A stretch of DNA of 64,000 bases, taken from contig CM034310.1 in the NCBI GenBank assembly GCA_019925795.1, positions 20,046,764-20,110,763 of the forward strand, written 5' to 3'. A model generated the notes under the pieces. The model searched no databases. It was not told where the DNA came from and saw only the letters and a list, made by a program, of their open reading frames with translations. This DNA comes from Dendrobium chrysotoxum (Eukaryota; Streptophyta; Magnoliopsida; Asparagales; Orchidaceae). Made by a program: the position numbers and the translations under genes. Position 1 is the stretch's first letter. Each line of letters opens with the position of its first letter. Below, piece after piece: positions 32,843 through 46,084 of this stretch.

Positions 32843-34315
32843 TGAAAGTTTGATAGGGATGTTAAGCCCTTATGAACTAGTCCCAAGGCTAACCAAGAGA
32901 GGGGTGAATTGGATATTTAAAAACAAAAAGAAAAATCTTTTTATATCTTGCAGCAGAAACAAATTAAATCAATAATGAAAATATCAATCACAGATTTCAC
33001 CCAAGCAGTTAATCGCAGTAAAATAAAATGCTAAAAATAATCAGAAAGAACACACCAGTTTTATAGTGGTTCGGTCCAGCCTAACCTACATCCACTCCTC
33101 GTAGGCACCCTCCGAGTATTGCACTACACCTTTAGTAACTCTCTTTTTGCCTCGACAGCTAGGCGGAGAAGCCCTTACAAAATCACTTCCACCTTCCCCA
33201 ATGCGGCGGTGTAGCTGGGTCCTTCGATACTAAAGAGATCTTCTTCTTCCCAAAACTTCCCTCGAGATGACCCTTGAATTCGATGGTACTTAGGTGCAAT
33301 CTTGTCGGAGCAATCGTGTGAACCGCCTCACACTCCCTCAAAAATCCCCCTTCCAAGGCTCTTCCTCCTCTCAAACTCCACCCTTTTCTCTCTCCCTTTC
33401 AAGCTCTCTCTTCAAGCTTTCTCCAGAAAAAATGAAGCCTCAATGGCTGCCAAAGACACCTATCAAGTGCCTTGAGAAAGCTTAAAAAGAGAGCTCCAAA
33501 AACCCTTCCAAATCAGTTCTGGCCGTAAAGATCATCCAGGATGATAGCAGAATCATCCAAGATGATGTACTCCAAAGTACGGCTTCAGAAAACCCTAAAA
33601 ACTCAATTCTACTACCAAAGATCATCCAGGATGATCGCAGGATCGTCCAGGACGATGTGCAGAATTTGACCTGTTAGTCCTGGATGATCCCAGGATAGTC
33701 CATGATGATCAGTACAAATTTTGCATAAATCATCTAGTATGATATATAGATCATCCAGGATGATCAGAATATCAAATTATGCATATTTGATTGAAAAATC
33801 AAAGGATTAATTTAGGCAATATTATCATAGATCATCAAGTACGATATGGATCATCCTGGACGATTAGACCAAAAACTGAATCTTAAATCCTTGCCTAAAT
33901 TATCATGGCGGCTAGGGTTTTGAGATCATATTGGATCATCCAGGATGATTAGTTCAATGAATAGATCATCCTGGACGATCTAAATCATCCAGTATGATTT
34001 GTTCAAAAGTTGAACTTCTGGTTTTGACTAGATCTCACTCCCCCTGAGTATGTGTGTACACGATCACAAGAAAGCATACAACCTTACAGGACTTGACTCA
34101 AGAAATAAAAAAAGTACATTAATAAAAATTTTAAATATCATCACATCATTGCCTATTCTACCCATTCTTGAGCCTGGAATCTTTGTTGGATGGTGCATGT
34201 TGTTTCTGAAATGTTAGTATACACACAAATAAATATACATTGTAAATACTAGGAGATGTGAGTCATAATGTTTGTTATCATCAAAAATAAAAGCTCGTGA
34301 GCCTGATTCGCAATA
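32843..34315 (-). repeat. 5' LTR of element C
   Basis: 1473 bp. It reads TGCGAATCAGG... at its start (TG decayed to TA) and ends AACTTTCA. Contains ATCAT-N5-ATGAT palindromes (33530-34010), the leader with GCTACACCGCC, and the CTCGGAGGGTGCCTACGAGG hairpin relic near 33090-33115. Confidence 0.8.
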
Positions 34316-34401
34316 TTTTTAAATTACTAATTTAACCCCCATCGCCTCTTGGTAAGCTTCAGGCTAGTTCGATAAGGCTTTACAACCTTCATGAACTTTT
34401 A
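34316..34401 (+). repeat. LTR fragment of a D-like family, right piece
   Basis: Continues the piece ending at 29432: TTTTTAAATTACTAATTTAACCCCC, then CCTCTTGGTAAGC and an LTR-like end AACTTTTA at 34401. Confidence 0.65.
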
Positions 34402-35877
34402 CTAGCTCATGTAATGGATATTAAAATTTTTATATTATTTAATGTATCAATTATTACATTATATAACTGGCAAACCTTGGATAGCATTACTCCATATGCA
34501 AATAATACGTATAGGTTAATACTTGTTTATCTATCATTTTACCATCTCAATGCTTAAGATCTCTTTGCCTCTGTTAAATTTTACATAATCAAATTATCAC
34601 TATATATAATGGAGGCATTCTATAATACCACATATGGTGTTGGGTGTGTTGTAAGAGTTGGATAAGGATCATTAAGAAATGATCATGTGGACTTAATCTA
34701 CCTTAAAGGTCAGGAGACTTAAATTTGGCTAGTGGTGTTCAATTTGAAGTAGTGGATAAGTAAGGAGGGATCTAACACTCTCTCAGGTTTCTGTCCAGAA
34801 TGGAACCCTTAATTTACAACTTATATAACTTGATGTATATTACTCCAAATAGGGAAAATAAGATCTTTATTGAAAGCTAAGGATGTCTAAATAAGTTTTT
34901 AAGAGTTTGGTGATGTTTGGTGAGGGATTTATGGAGTTATTGGTTCTGAAACCCAAAGGGGTCAGATCTATGCAGAACTAACCAACCTTGGGAAAATGCT
35001 TGGTACTGTTAGAATTATCAATAGATTTTGATTATTTAAAGTGGGTTAGGTTAAAGATAAATTTAAATTTTTATCTTAAGTAGTTTACACTAGGCTTTAG
35101 GGTCAATAATCCAAAAAACTCAATTTATAGATAAAAAAATGGAAATATAGGGTAGATCTAAGACATTAATTAACTCCAGAATTTAATTTTTTAAGATATT
35201 TATTGTGAGATGAAAGATGAAAAAATAAATACCAAGACATAAAATTTTATTAACAATTGATAGGTTAATTTAATGTTCTTCTAGAATTGATCAAAAAGTT
35301 TTCTAAATTCACCTAATCATATGAACATGTAATTTCTTGAGAGAAAGAAAGAAATAACAAAGAAAATCATAACTAAAAATACCAAATCAACATTCATAGA
35401 GAAATAAACACAAAATTAAATATAGTTGCAAAGTATTAAGGAGTTCCCTTATGCACTAAAGTATGGAAACATAATAACTCACCCAAATTCTTGCCATGAC
35501 CAGCCACCTAGCCTTCCATTTTTGTAAGGAATTCATCCAAGGCAATGAAAAATCAATAACCCTCCATTAACTTTAAAAATAAGGAGTTTCAATACATAAA
35601 TTTCTCTCCATAAACATCCCATACCTTTTCTATTCAAATTAAAATATGAGGGAATAGGCAGTGCTGAATTTTGACTTGTAACCAATCAAAACTACCACCC
35701 AAACTATTTCCTCTCCTTATATGGTTGGTTCCCTCCTCTTTCACCATGGAATTAACCCTTTTTTTTCATTAAGGGATAGTGACACATCATCCTAATTTGA
35801 CTCTAGATTACTAGACTTTGACCCTTAACAAGATATCACTTTTTTAACTCAATACTTAACACAAATTATATCAATAC
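34402..35877. other. No gene recognised (AT-rich)
   Basis: I see no long ORF, RNA gene or known repeat. The text around 34620-35000 (TGTTGGGTGTG, CTCTCAGGTTTCTGTCCAGAATGG) has the look of an old LTR, but no partner copy was found in this window. Confidence 0.4.
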
Positions 35878-35895
35878 ATAATCAAATTCAAATAC

Positions 35896-36464
35896 AACAA
35901 CAACAACAACATCAAGCCTTTTTCCCACTATATGGGGTCAACTACATGAATTCTTTTTCTCCATTGTGTCCTTTTAAAAGTCAAATTCTCATTTAAATCT
36001 AATAAAGAAAGATCATTTCTAATATTTTCTAACCAAGTCTTTTTAGGTCTACCCCTACCTTTCTTAATTTAAGTCAAATACAATACCTCTACTTTCCTAA
36101 CCGGGTCATCAGAAGGCCATCATTTTATGTGACCAAACCATATAAGGTGACTCTCTCTAATCTTATCTTCCGTTGGAGACACTTTAATTTTTTCACGTAT
36201 ATGCTCATTTCGTATCCTATCTCTAAGGGTAAATCCACTCATCCACTTGAGCATCCTCATCTCTGTAACACTTAACTTAGTATTATGCTTCTCTTTTAAT
36301 GGCCAACATTCTTCACCATAAAGCATTACAGGTCTCACACCCATCTTATAGAATTTTCCTTTAAATTTGAGGGGGACTTTTCTATCACACAACAAGCCCG
36401 ATGCATTTCTGCACTTTAACCATCAAACTTCAATTCTACTGAGAATATCTACATCTATTTCACC
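35896..36464 (-). mobile_element. 5'-truncated RTE-clade LINE with 18-bp target duplication
   Basis: Minus-strand copy of the LINE seen at 4742. It starts inside the reverse transcriptase tail (CDRKVPLKFKGKFYKMG, MLYGEECWPLKEKH, LSVTEMRMLKWMSG) and ends in the TTG-repeat tail, read here as CAACAACAACAAC. The flanks 35878-35895 and 36465-36482 are the same 18 bases with one mismatch (ATAATCAAAYTCAAATAC), a typical target-primed insertion duplication. The partial ORF is 36395-36120. Confidence 0.9.
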
Positions 36465-36482
36465 ATAATCAAACTCAAATAC

Positions 36483-37309
36483 TACATTATCATAATAAAA
36501 CTAAACATCCAAATTATCTTTATGGCTTCAATAATTCAAATGGATTTGACCCTTTGATTTGGCTCTAGTATTAGGGCATCCTCCTTTGGCTCTTGATCTA
36601 CTGATGGGGCCAATCTTATGTGCAACATAAGTTCCCTTGGGATGTAAAAAACTCTTTTCTAGAGAGTTAAAATTCTAAAAATCTTATATCAAGTCAAATG
36701 CAAGTTTCTAAAGGACCTCCATCATGTAAAAACATGAAATTTTTAAAAATATTTTTAAAATGAAAATTTGGAAAATATAGAAATTCTTAACTATGGCACT
36801 ATGATGCTATGATTTTGATTAGAGCGGCTTTGGGGAGAGCAGTGCTAGGGAGCTAGAATTTGATCTGGTGATGCTGATACTCTTTATTCTATACTAACTC
36901 TAGAAAGAGCATGCAATGCTATGACACCAAGATGGAGCATCATGACAATAGGCATTGAAAATGTTTTTTATATACATTTTTTCTTCACTCAGCCACCCTC
37001 CCCCTTATTTCATTTCCTTGTCAAGGAAGGAGCCTAGGAAAGGATATAGGAGGGGAAGGAAGAGAGAGAGAAGATGGAGAAATTGATTTGAAGCATTTTT
37101 GTCTGTAAAAATTGTATTGAGATTTCCTCCATTCATGATAGGTAACTGAAATCCTACTTTGGTTTTCAATGATTTTGAGTTTAATGAATTTAATCTTTCC
37201 TAAATTGATAAAAATGTATTTTTCTCCTAATTTATCACCCTTTCATCAATAACCTTTTGGATTATATGAGCCTTTTGATTTTAATATTATTAAATTTCAC
37301 TAGGTAGAT
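36483..37309. other. No gene recognised
   Basis: AT-rich sequence with a GA-rich patch (37045-37085). It may be the left part of the gypsy LTR that follows, but no second copy of it is present to confirm this. Confidence 0.35.
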
Positions 37310-39394
37310 CGATAGTTATGATTTTTTGAAGTAAATAAATAGAGTTTAAATTTCTTGCATTTTCTAAGTTATGCGTTTTATATATGATATTGACTTATAT
37401 TGCATAAAAAATGGCATGATTGATATGAAATGAATGTGGCATTTGAATGTAAGCAAAGAATGCTAGCTATTAACACTAAAACTAAAATGAGTTGGCTCTT
37501 AAAACATAATACACTATGCAGTAGGGTGGGTCGACATGCGTCCCTTAAAATAAAAGGTTTATAGTGTAATCCTACATGTTAACCTATAATTAATTGACTA
37601 AATTATGCTGATAGAAAGAGGTTTATGACTCTTTATATATTATTTAAATCTCTCTATAATGATGATGAATTAATAATATAATAAATAATAGATATGACTC
37701 AGGGTTGATAGATGAAAGAATGAAAACACCACATTAAAGCTGGTCATCCTACCTTGCTATTTATAATCACATTCATGATTGCATTTATAGGATTACCCAT
37801 AAACTAACTGATAGATAGAACTTATAAAGCTAACATTAAAATATAAATAGTATGACATAACATATGACATATACACTTATAGACATTGAAAAGCATATTG
37901 ATATAGTACATAAGTATGTCATACTGATATACATGTACACACGACACATCATTAATAGGAATATAAGATGGAATCATTGTCATGAATATATATGATAGAA
38001 AATTGACACATGCTTTACTTTATAACACTTGATATTATTTTATAGACTATTATTGATTTCCTTATATGTTGACAATTTCATATACTTCTTGATATACTTT
38101 TATTTTACTAATCATATTCATTTCTTGATATATTGATATTAATTATTGATTTTATACCAATAACCATTAATTTTATATTGATGGAGTTGTTAATAGTAAT
38201 TAGGATAGGAACTTGGAATATAGGTTTCCTTACAGAAAAATTAATGGAATTAATAGATATTATGATTCATATGTAGATAAATATTTTGTGATTCAAGAAA
38301 CTAAATTGGTTGGAGAGAAGGCTAAGGTGATTGATAGTTTAGGTTTTAAACTATGGTTTTCGGGCATGAGTTGTACTAGAATGGTGTAGGTGTGATTATA
38401 GATAAAAGTTTGAAGGATAATGTTATAAAAATTAATAGAATTGGAGATAGAATTATAGCTTTAAAGATTGTTGTTGATGCTAAGATTGTTAATATTATAA
38501 GTGCTTATGCTCCTCAAGTTGGTTTGGATATGGGTTCAAAATTAAAATTTTGGAATGACTTAGAAGAATTAATACAAAAGGTACCTCTTGAAGAAAGAAT
38601 TTTTATTGGAGGAGATTTAAATGGATATGTTGGTAAAGAGGTAGATGATTTTAAAAGCATTCATGGTGGCTATGGGTTTGGAACGATAAATGAAGGTGGT
38701 AAGACCATATTAGATTTTTCTTTAGCTTATGATTTTTTAATTGCTAATACCTTATTTAAGAAAAGAGATGAGCATCTCATCACTAATAACAAGTACAGGT
38801 AGACCTAAAAAGACTTGGTTAGAAAATATTAGAAATGATCTTTCTTTATTAGATTTAAATGAGAATTTAAATTTTAATAGGACACAATGGAGAAAAAGTA
38901 TTCATGTAGCCAACCCCATGTAATGAGACAAAGGCTTGATGTTGTTGTTGTTTTTGTTGAACCATTGATTTTATATTGATTGAGTTGAGCATGCATATTA
39001 ATTCTTGAGACCTTACATTAAATGCATTGGTGGGTTTTGGTTACTTGTTGGGTTATGTGCTCATTATGTGAAATTTATTGATTTTAGGTCATGGAATGGG
39101 TGAGGACCCTGTAGAGTGAGGTTGTCAGGTTCTTTAGATTTTTCTTTTGATTCCTGTATTATTATTTTATTCTTTTATAGTTAAGAACTTATTGAGATAG
39201 ATCAATTATAAATATTTTCATAGCTAATGTAAATTAAATTTTAATAAATGAATATAGTAAAAGATTTTGATGTATATGATTTACCAAATTGCTTTTGCTA
39301 GACTGATTTTATATGGATTATAGAAGCTATGTAGATAAAATAAGAGATAAAAGATTTAATTCTTTCAATTTATATCTTAGGGAGTCATAAAGTG
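37310..39394 (+). repeat. Probable 5' LTR of a Ty3/gypsy relic (with a LINE inside)
   Basis: 37310-37870 is repeated at about 40975-41535 (shared motifs TTTCTTGCATTT, GATATTGACTTA, ATTGCATAAAAAATG, GAATGTGGCATTT), flanking a gypsy-type gag. After removing the LINE (38190-38959) the segment leads to a degraded PBS-like GTTATTAGAGTGGAGG near 39395. The true left end is not seen. Confidence 0.55.
38190..38959 (+). mobile_element. Internally deleted RTE LINE: endonuclease joined to 3' tail, 28-bp target duplication
   Basis: The 5' part encodes an apurinic-type endonuclease: IGTWNIGFLT, VIQETKLVGEK, an open stretch 38392-38802 with IVNIISAYAPQVG, IFIGGDLNGYVGKE and GFGTINEGGKTILDF. At about 38800 it jumps to GRPKKTWLENIRND and the 3' TTG tail; the entire reverse transcriptase domain is missing. 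Flanks 38162-38189 and 38960-38987 are the same 28 bases with two mismatches, so both ends of the insertion are preserved. The first endonuclease codons carry stops. Confidence 0.85.
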
Positions 39395-39581
39395 TTATTA
39401 GAGTGGAGGTTTTTTTGAAGAATTTGTTTGTAACCAGAGTCATAGGATTGATTATGAGTGGTATAGAAGCAGGTAGTATAGATTTTTCTATCTTACATTT
39501 GATTGATTAATTATATATATGTGTATGTGTATTTAGTTTGATGTTTGTTGGATTAGGAAAGAAAATTATATCAGTGGTTAG

Positions 39582-40690
39582 ATGGAGCCTATTAACTAAG
39601 ATGTACAGAATGGACAAAGTGCAACAACAATCTCATTGAGTTCTGACAGCTTGATGTAGCTTACCAGTATACTTGCACGAGTAATGAGTGATGTACAAAG
39701 TAAACTAACTAGACATAAGAAACTAGAAGATGGTATTTATTTATAATTTTTTTATAAATTGAAGTTGACATTATTTAAGAGAGCTATAAAACCCTAGATA
39801 TTATAAGACTGGTTGTTGAGGATAGAGAAAATATTTGATAGTATGTAGTGCTCGAAGAACATAAAGTACCTTTAATAATGTTTCCATTTCAAGGTGAAAT
39901 AAAAAGATGGTGGATAGGATAGTAGCGAGAGAAATTTTAGGGAAAGATGAATACAAAGATTACCTGGGTAAGGTTTATTACTAGTTTTATAAATTGGAGT
40001 ATATCTTTATCAGCTTGACAATAAATACAGGAGGTTTTTATGAGATTAGATTACGAAGAAAAGATAGTGATGGAGTTTGAAGTTGAATTTACTGCACTGG
40101 TAAGGTATGCTCCACATTTGATTAGTACATCAAAAGAAAAATGCTACAAATTCTTAAGAGGATTGAAGAATGAATTGAGACACATGTTGGTACCATTAAA
40201 AATTCAAGAGTTTTTAGAGCTAGTTGATAGAGAAAGATTAGTGGAGAATTATTTAGAGATACTGATGTTTAGATAAGATATGAGTAGGAAGAGATCAGAA
40301 TATGATATGATCAGGAGAGATAATAGTGAAAAGAAAAGTAAATCTTTAAATAATAGGAAAGGATTTGAGATAAGTGTGGGAACTGTACTAGAGTGTGTCG
40401 GATGTGATAGGAGACATATTGGGCAAATTTTTTTGATGATTGAATACTGTTGTAGATGTTGATAGTGAGGACACCGAATGGCTGATTGTTTAAAATAATG
40501 ATAGGGAAAAGGATTAGGATTTAAAGCAAAGCATCCAGGAAGGGCTATAAATAGAGTAATATGGGGTTTAGGGGATGTTGTAAAGGATTTGTGAACAAAT
40601 AGATGAAAGGGAGCTAGTGGAAGTCAAAAAAAGCCCACACATTCTATTATGCTAGCACTAACACTAGTACAACCTAGAGTTTACAATTTA
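39582..40690 (+). pseudogene. gag: Ty3/gypsy gag relic
   Basis: ATG at 39582. Heavily broken at first (pieces such as RIEKIFDSM), then open at 40040-40276 with EFEVEFTALVRYAPHLIST and KFLRGLKNELRHMLVPLKI, the hallmark of the plant gypsy retrotransposon gag domain. The degraded zinc-knuckle region (CVGCDRRHIG, CCRC) follows around 40400-40500, and a possible protease start (KPHTFYY) near 40630. Pol is absent: the sequence runs into the second direct repeat at about 40975. Confidence 0.75.
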
Positions 40691-40974
40691 ATTTAGTAGG
40701 ATGATAGGAATGTACCTAGAGGATCTATTGATAAAACTCTCAATCCTGTGCATTTAGTTTTGAGAGATTAGTATGGGATATCATGTTGAATAGTATATGA
40801 TTGAATGACATGCATAAGTGTGTTTGATTAATTGAACTCATAATTTATTGAATGAGATGAATGACACATCACTGATCAGTAGTTATTTGGATTTTTTATA
40901 GAATTATTATCATACTAATTTTTTTAACCAAATTGATTTATTTAACAAATTGACTTGGTTTTAAACAAGTTTAG

Positions 40975-41535
40975 TTTTGATAATTATGATTTTTTTAAGT
41001 AAATAAATAGTGTTTAGATTTCTTGCATTTCCTAGATTAGTGCATTTCATACATGATATTGACTTACATTGCATAAAAAATGATATAACTGATATAAAAT
41101 GAATGTGGCATTTACATGTAAGCAGGGAAGGCTAGTTGTTAACACTAAAGTTAAAATGAATTATCTCTTAAAAATAATACCCTGTATAGGAGGGTTGGCT
41201 AATAGACTTTTCTTAAAATAAAAAATTTTTGGTATAATCCTGAATGTTAGCCTGCAATTGATTAACTAAATGATTCTAACGAGCAGAGGGTGATGACTCG
41301 TTATAGATTATTGAAGGCCAACTTTAATGATGATGAATCACTGATATAATGAATAATTGATAAGACTTATGGATGATAGATAAAGAAAGAAAGTACCACA
41401 TTAAAACTATATGTCCTGCCTTATTATTTATAATCACCTTCATGATTACATTTACATGATAGTACATGTATTAACTGATAGATAGAATTGATAAAGTTGG
41501 CATTGAAACCGATACAGCATGACATAGTATATGTG
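40975..41535 (+). repeat. Probable 3' LTR fragment of the gypsy relic
   Basis: Direct repeat of 37310-37870 at moderate identity. Similarity stops near GACATAGTATATG at 41535. Confidence 0.6.
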
Positions 41536-43990
41536 TGGGTCTCTAAAAGGGAAACAACACATGAAGGTTAGAATGTAAAGGGTATAATCACACTATCCCA
41601 TACATAAAAATGGTCACAGACCCTTATACTCTTTGCAAGCAGGCCAATGAAAGAGCAGATATAATTATACATATAATTATCTATGAAAAATAATAGTTTT
41701 CACCTACACATCTTGATGGATAATGATATATATAATTTGATAGTCTCGAGATTTCCCCTATTTGATACATCATCTCAAGTAGGGTTTATTTGATGTGGGT
41801 ATTGATTTTCTACTGGCATAAGTCCCTACAATTAATTACATCTTAGTCCTTGACTTAAGAATACTCTCGATTAGGGATGCTATTTTATTCTCTTCTTGGT
41901 TTGATGCATAGTGGGATTCCTAGGTTCTTGTAATCTAAAAAAGATAGGTTGAACATGCTATTCAACACACTAAGAGATCATGTAGTCACTCGACTGATTA
42001 GAAGGGGAGAAATCAAGAGAAGAGAAACCATACATAAGATATACAATAGAGAGGGATAGAAGATACATCATTAGTGTGACATGGATAAGAGAAACTTATG
42101 GTCTCCCAAGCATAAAGAGCTCATCCAACAATAAGGCATGCAATGATACACTCATATAGCCAGCTTTTGATCCTAGATCTATAATAGACATACCATACCC
42201 TCAGTACTAATGATCCCAACCTAGCTAATATAGGATGTTAAGAGAACTTATAACTTAAATTTCACTATGGACCTAAGTAGCCCCGGCCTAGATTTACCAC
42301 TCTTCTCAAAAAGTGGTATTGACCAAAACTCAACTTAGTATTTTAATCCATGCAGTCTGGTTTTATGCAAATGCAAGAGTGATAGGGAGGTAAAGAAAAG
42401 GAATGGGCCTCAGGCCTCACCATGAATGATATTATGCTAATATAATAGTGAACTATCCCTCTATGCCATAAAATAAAATCTAAATGCTTGACTCATGCTA
42501 TGCTTGAAGGGTAGGGCTAATCAGAACTAGCTAGTAGCCACTGTGAAGTGGGATAGATTTGAAATATTAATTACACTTTAAAAGTTTGAACCAAGAGTGG
42601 TCATGCATTAATTTTTAAACATGGGTTAATTTTAAGTCCTATGTTTATTTTATCTTGATTAGACAAATTTTACTTTTTATAAAAAATTAACATCCTAAGA
42701 GCATAAAGTAAAGACTCTGTCCTAGCCACCCCAAGTAAAAAAGTGAAAAGAATTTAAGAAAATCACATAGTTATAATGCACAATCAAAGTAAATACTCAA
42801 CTCATCAAAGAATAAATAATAAATGAAAGGACATAAGTGCAATTGGGTTCTACACCCCAATAAAAAGAGAAAGAAAGTAGCTAAGCTCTATCATAACTAC
42901 AACTCATCCTAAATTTATACATCAATAGAATGATATGTGGTGTTTTGATCAATCTTCATATGTTTAGCCTCCTACCTTCTAAAATACCCACATACTTACA
43001 ATCCTAACTAAAATTATATATAAAAGAGAAAATTATTTAAGCTCCCTACAAAATAGAGGTTAGCATAGTTATAATAAAATAGTTATATTTACATCCAAAC
43101 GTAATCCTTAGGACCATATTCCAAAGGGCTTAGGAATCCTCGTGGGACCACTTAGACAACACACTTATAATAATAATTATAGCATTTTAATCAGCCTCCT
43201 GTAAAAGTTATTTCTATAAAAATTATAACCACTTAAGGGCATATGCCCACTTATAAATCCATAAATTAATAAATATAATAATCATAAATACTCTAAACCA
43301 TAAATAAAACATTACATCATCATAAATATAAAGAAAAAATTAAAAAAATTAAAAAATGTTATCCTAACTACACCATACCCTAGGATGCCTACAAAAATAT
43401 GTCCTATCCAGCACTAAAGTGTGTGTAAAATTAGTATTAGTTAGCCACTCCAATTATGGTGAAGGGGTTAAGTTACAAAATTAAGTTCATATTGTTCAAT
43501 TTATTAACCCATAGATTTCTCTTTAAGTGATTAACCATTTAGGATGAATTAATTATAACTTAATTTTTGAGTTATAACTTTGATCATTAAATTATAAAGA
43601 ACCCAAATACTTAAGCCCTAATATATGCTAGAGTTATAAAGAATTGAGGGGCAAATGACATATCCTTAATCCTACACCTAAATAAGGCTAGAATGATTAT
43701 AAAGCTACAAGGTTAGTTAATCCTTCCTTGGTTTCCTAAGACTCAAGGCGAGGTGAATAGGAGATACACTAAAGCTGGCCTATTTCCCACCATAAAAAAT
43801 ATTAAGCTTTTGCTATCTACGGTTGATCAATTTTAAAAGGGTGACTTAATAATGAAAAATCCACTACTTAAGGATATATATGAGGGTTCTACTTGACTTA
43901 GCATTTAACACTTGTGGTTAAGGAGTTGAAGGGGGTATTGGACTCCTACTCAAGGTTTCTAATAGAGAATGGTTTATGCAGGTCTTTGGA
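41536..43990. other. No gene recognised (AT-rich)
   Basis: Reading all frames gives only short fragments. Around 41770-42070 one frame is open for a while but matches nothing I know. No tandem repeat or RNA gene seen. Confidence 0.4.
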
Positions 43991-43999
43991 TCTTTCTAT

Positions 44000-44345
44000 G
44001 TGGCACTATCACAATGGGCATGAGGACCAAAGTCTCCTTAGGATATGTAGCCCTACAGCTTGTAGTTTTTAACCTATATACCTCACATCAAAGAAGAGGA
44101 AATAAAAATAAACACAAATCACAAAGAAGTTAAGGCACCAAGGCTTAACTTGAAGTATATTTGTTATTCCAATATTATTATGTTTGAAAATATATTTTAA
44201 ATGGAGTGCTCTCCCCTTTTTTTAAGATTTTATAATTTAACACCTATATCTTGTCAATTCATTCATGGCATTATCACATTGGGCATGAGGATCAAGACCT
44301 CCTTAGGACATATAGCCCCGTAGCTTGAGGTATTCTAGCCTATAA
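44000..44345. repeat. Two ~80-bp imperfect direct repeats
   Basis: 44000-44082 and 44262-44345 share GGCATGAGGACCAA / GGCATGAGGATCAA, CTCCTTAGGA and TAGCCCYGTAGCTTG motifs, offset 262 bp. They may belong to an unrecognised LTR. Confidence 0.6.
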
Positions 44346-45904
44346 AGTTTATTGACATAGTGTGTAGTATAATAAGATTTCAAGTAGTTTTTTATTTTAT
44401 TTAGTACTCATAACAAATGAACTTCAAACATAGGTTCCACACTAGGTTGTATCAACTGAGCCTAATATATTGCCTATAGAAAGACAAACTACAAAAAACT
44501 AATAAATAGATCAACCTAACATGCAAAAGCTTTGATTTTATTTCATTTTTTATGTTCTTAACATGTTTATGAAATAAAATTTAAAGGCTAAAAAACTATT
44601 AAGAGGTGATTTTTATAGTTGCTCAAGTTCTTATTAGCAAAACCCAGAAAAACTATCCTAGTGAGGTCTAGTTTGTATGGATATATAGCGACGCATATAG
44701 CATAAATAGGTGGCCTACGCTATAGGCCTAATTAATCATATGAAGGTCTCTAATATTCAAAAAGTGGGCCAATAAGGCCAAAGCTTTGTTAGTGCACTAA
44801 CATATGGTCAATGTTTAATATAATCCTACCAAACATCATTATGTTAAAGTAAAAGAACAGTCCACAGTGTGTGTAAATGCTACTAGATCATTCATAATAT
44901 TAGAGAAGGCCTTAATAAGTTGTAGAAATTATACCTAACCTGAGAAGCAAGTCGAGGTATATACATATACCCCAACATAACGAAGAGGCCTCTCTTGAGG
45001 CCTTATGAACCACGACTTGCCAACTGACATGTGTACATGACATGAGTTCCTCACATATAATACAAAGAGAGCACAGAAGGATTAGAGAATATTATTCAAC
45101 ATAATATTTTGAGCGAATAAATCAGTATATGTATAACTTAGTGATTAGAGAATATGATGCACAGAAGTCATGTTGTTTGAGCATTCATCAAGCAAGGACC
45201 CAAAGATTAAATAAACCTAAGAAAATAATAATTCTCTGAATAAAAGAATAATCTATCCAATATGGAAATATGAAGCTTTGACATGATGGTGGAATAAAAA
45301 AAGCAATATTCAACTAATAATAGGATTTAACTTCTGAAAATCCACATAAAAGAATAAAATGGTATATACTATCCAAGTTTCTAGTAAGTGATGATGTGCA
45401 TACCTTTGAGAGTGAAATTAAAGGGGGAGGTCGATGGTTATAGAGAAAAGCTGTGGCATCTAGAAAGGTTGTCAGACAGAGTTATTCAAATAGAGGGTTG
45501 TTGGGAGGTTATGTTCGAGTATAGGGAATTGAGAGAGAGATGGGTAATGGGTTGGGGTGTGAGTAGTGTTATAGGGAGCACTTAGATGGATGACTACTGC
45601 TTGGATCTAGATTTAATTGGTGATAGTCGTTTGTATGGGTTTGAGCAGAGGAGTTCACGTAGAAGGGCTATTTATTACATGTGGCTCAGAGGGAAGCAGG
45701 TGTAGTCAGCCTCTTTATGTAGAATAGAGAGAGATCAGATAGATAGAGAGAGAGAGAGGGATATGGGTGAGTTTGTCCATATCAAGGGCGGTACAAGTGA
45801 TATGGAGTTTCGGGTAAGAGTGAGGTGAATGACCAAGAGATCAGTAGGTCTTCATGTGAGTAGGTAGCTCATACAAATGAGAGAGGGACTCACATGTGAG
45901 GGAC
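44346..45904. other. No gene recognised; GA-rich patch
   Basis: AT-rich spacer with a palindromic GAGGCCTCTCTTGAGGCC near 44985-45002 and a GATA/GA-rich tract at about 45725-45762. An ORF at 45388-45585 has no recognisable features. Confidence 0.4.
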
Positions 45905-45914
45905 TCTACATTTG

Positions 45915-45984
45915 GGAAAATTATTAGGTGTAGAGACTGGTCATAGCTCTGTGTCTGAACGCTAATAAAAACTTGACATGTGGA
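45915..45984 (+). repeat. Left terminal inverted repeat of the MULE
   Basis: Tip GGAAAATTATTAGGTGTAGA; inner edge TTGACATGTGGA. About 70 bp, complementary to 52261-52331 with the central ~25 bp diverged. Confidence 0.85.
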
Positions 45985-46084
45985 TCATCCACGTGGATTA
46001 TAAGATAAATTTCACAATTTAATTAATTTATATCATCCCAATCGATCCAACCTGGTCCACTATTTTTTCATTTTAAACATAGGG

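Larger units (their letters stand above)
29433..34315 (-). mobile_element. Element C: gag-only family 1 retrotransposon, inserted in the D-like LTR
   Basis: On the minus strand: 5' LTR 34315-32843, PBS 32840-32829, gag 32783-31745, noncoding 31744-30356, 3' LTR 30355-29433; 4883 bp. It is flanked by TTTTT on both sides (29428-29432 and 34316-34320), compatible with a 5-bp duplication although low complexity. There is no pol, and the gag-to-noncoding junction matches element A. The interrupted LTR reads through when C is removed. Confidence 0.85.

Noticed and set aside
41770..42070. Possible gypsy integrase fragment
   Set aside because: A partly open frame, but no HHCC, DDE or chromodomain motif could be found.
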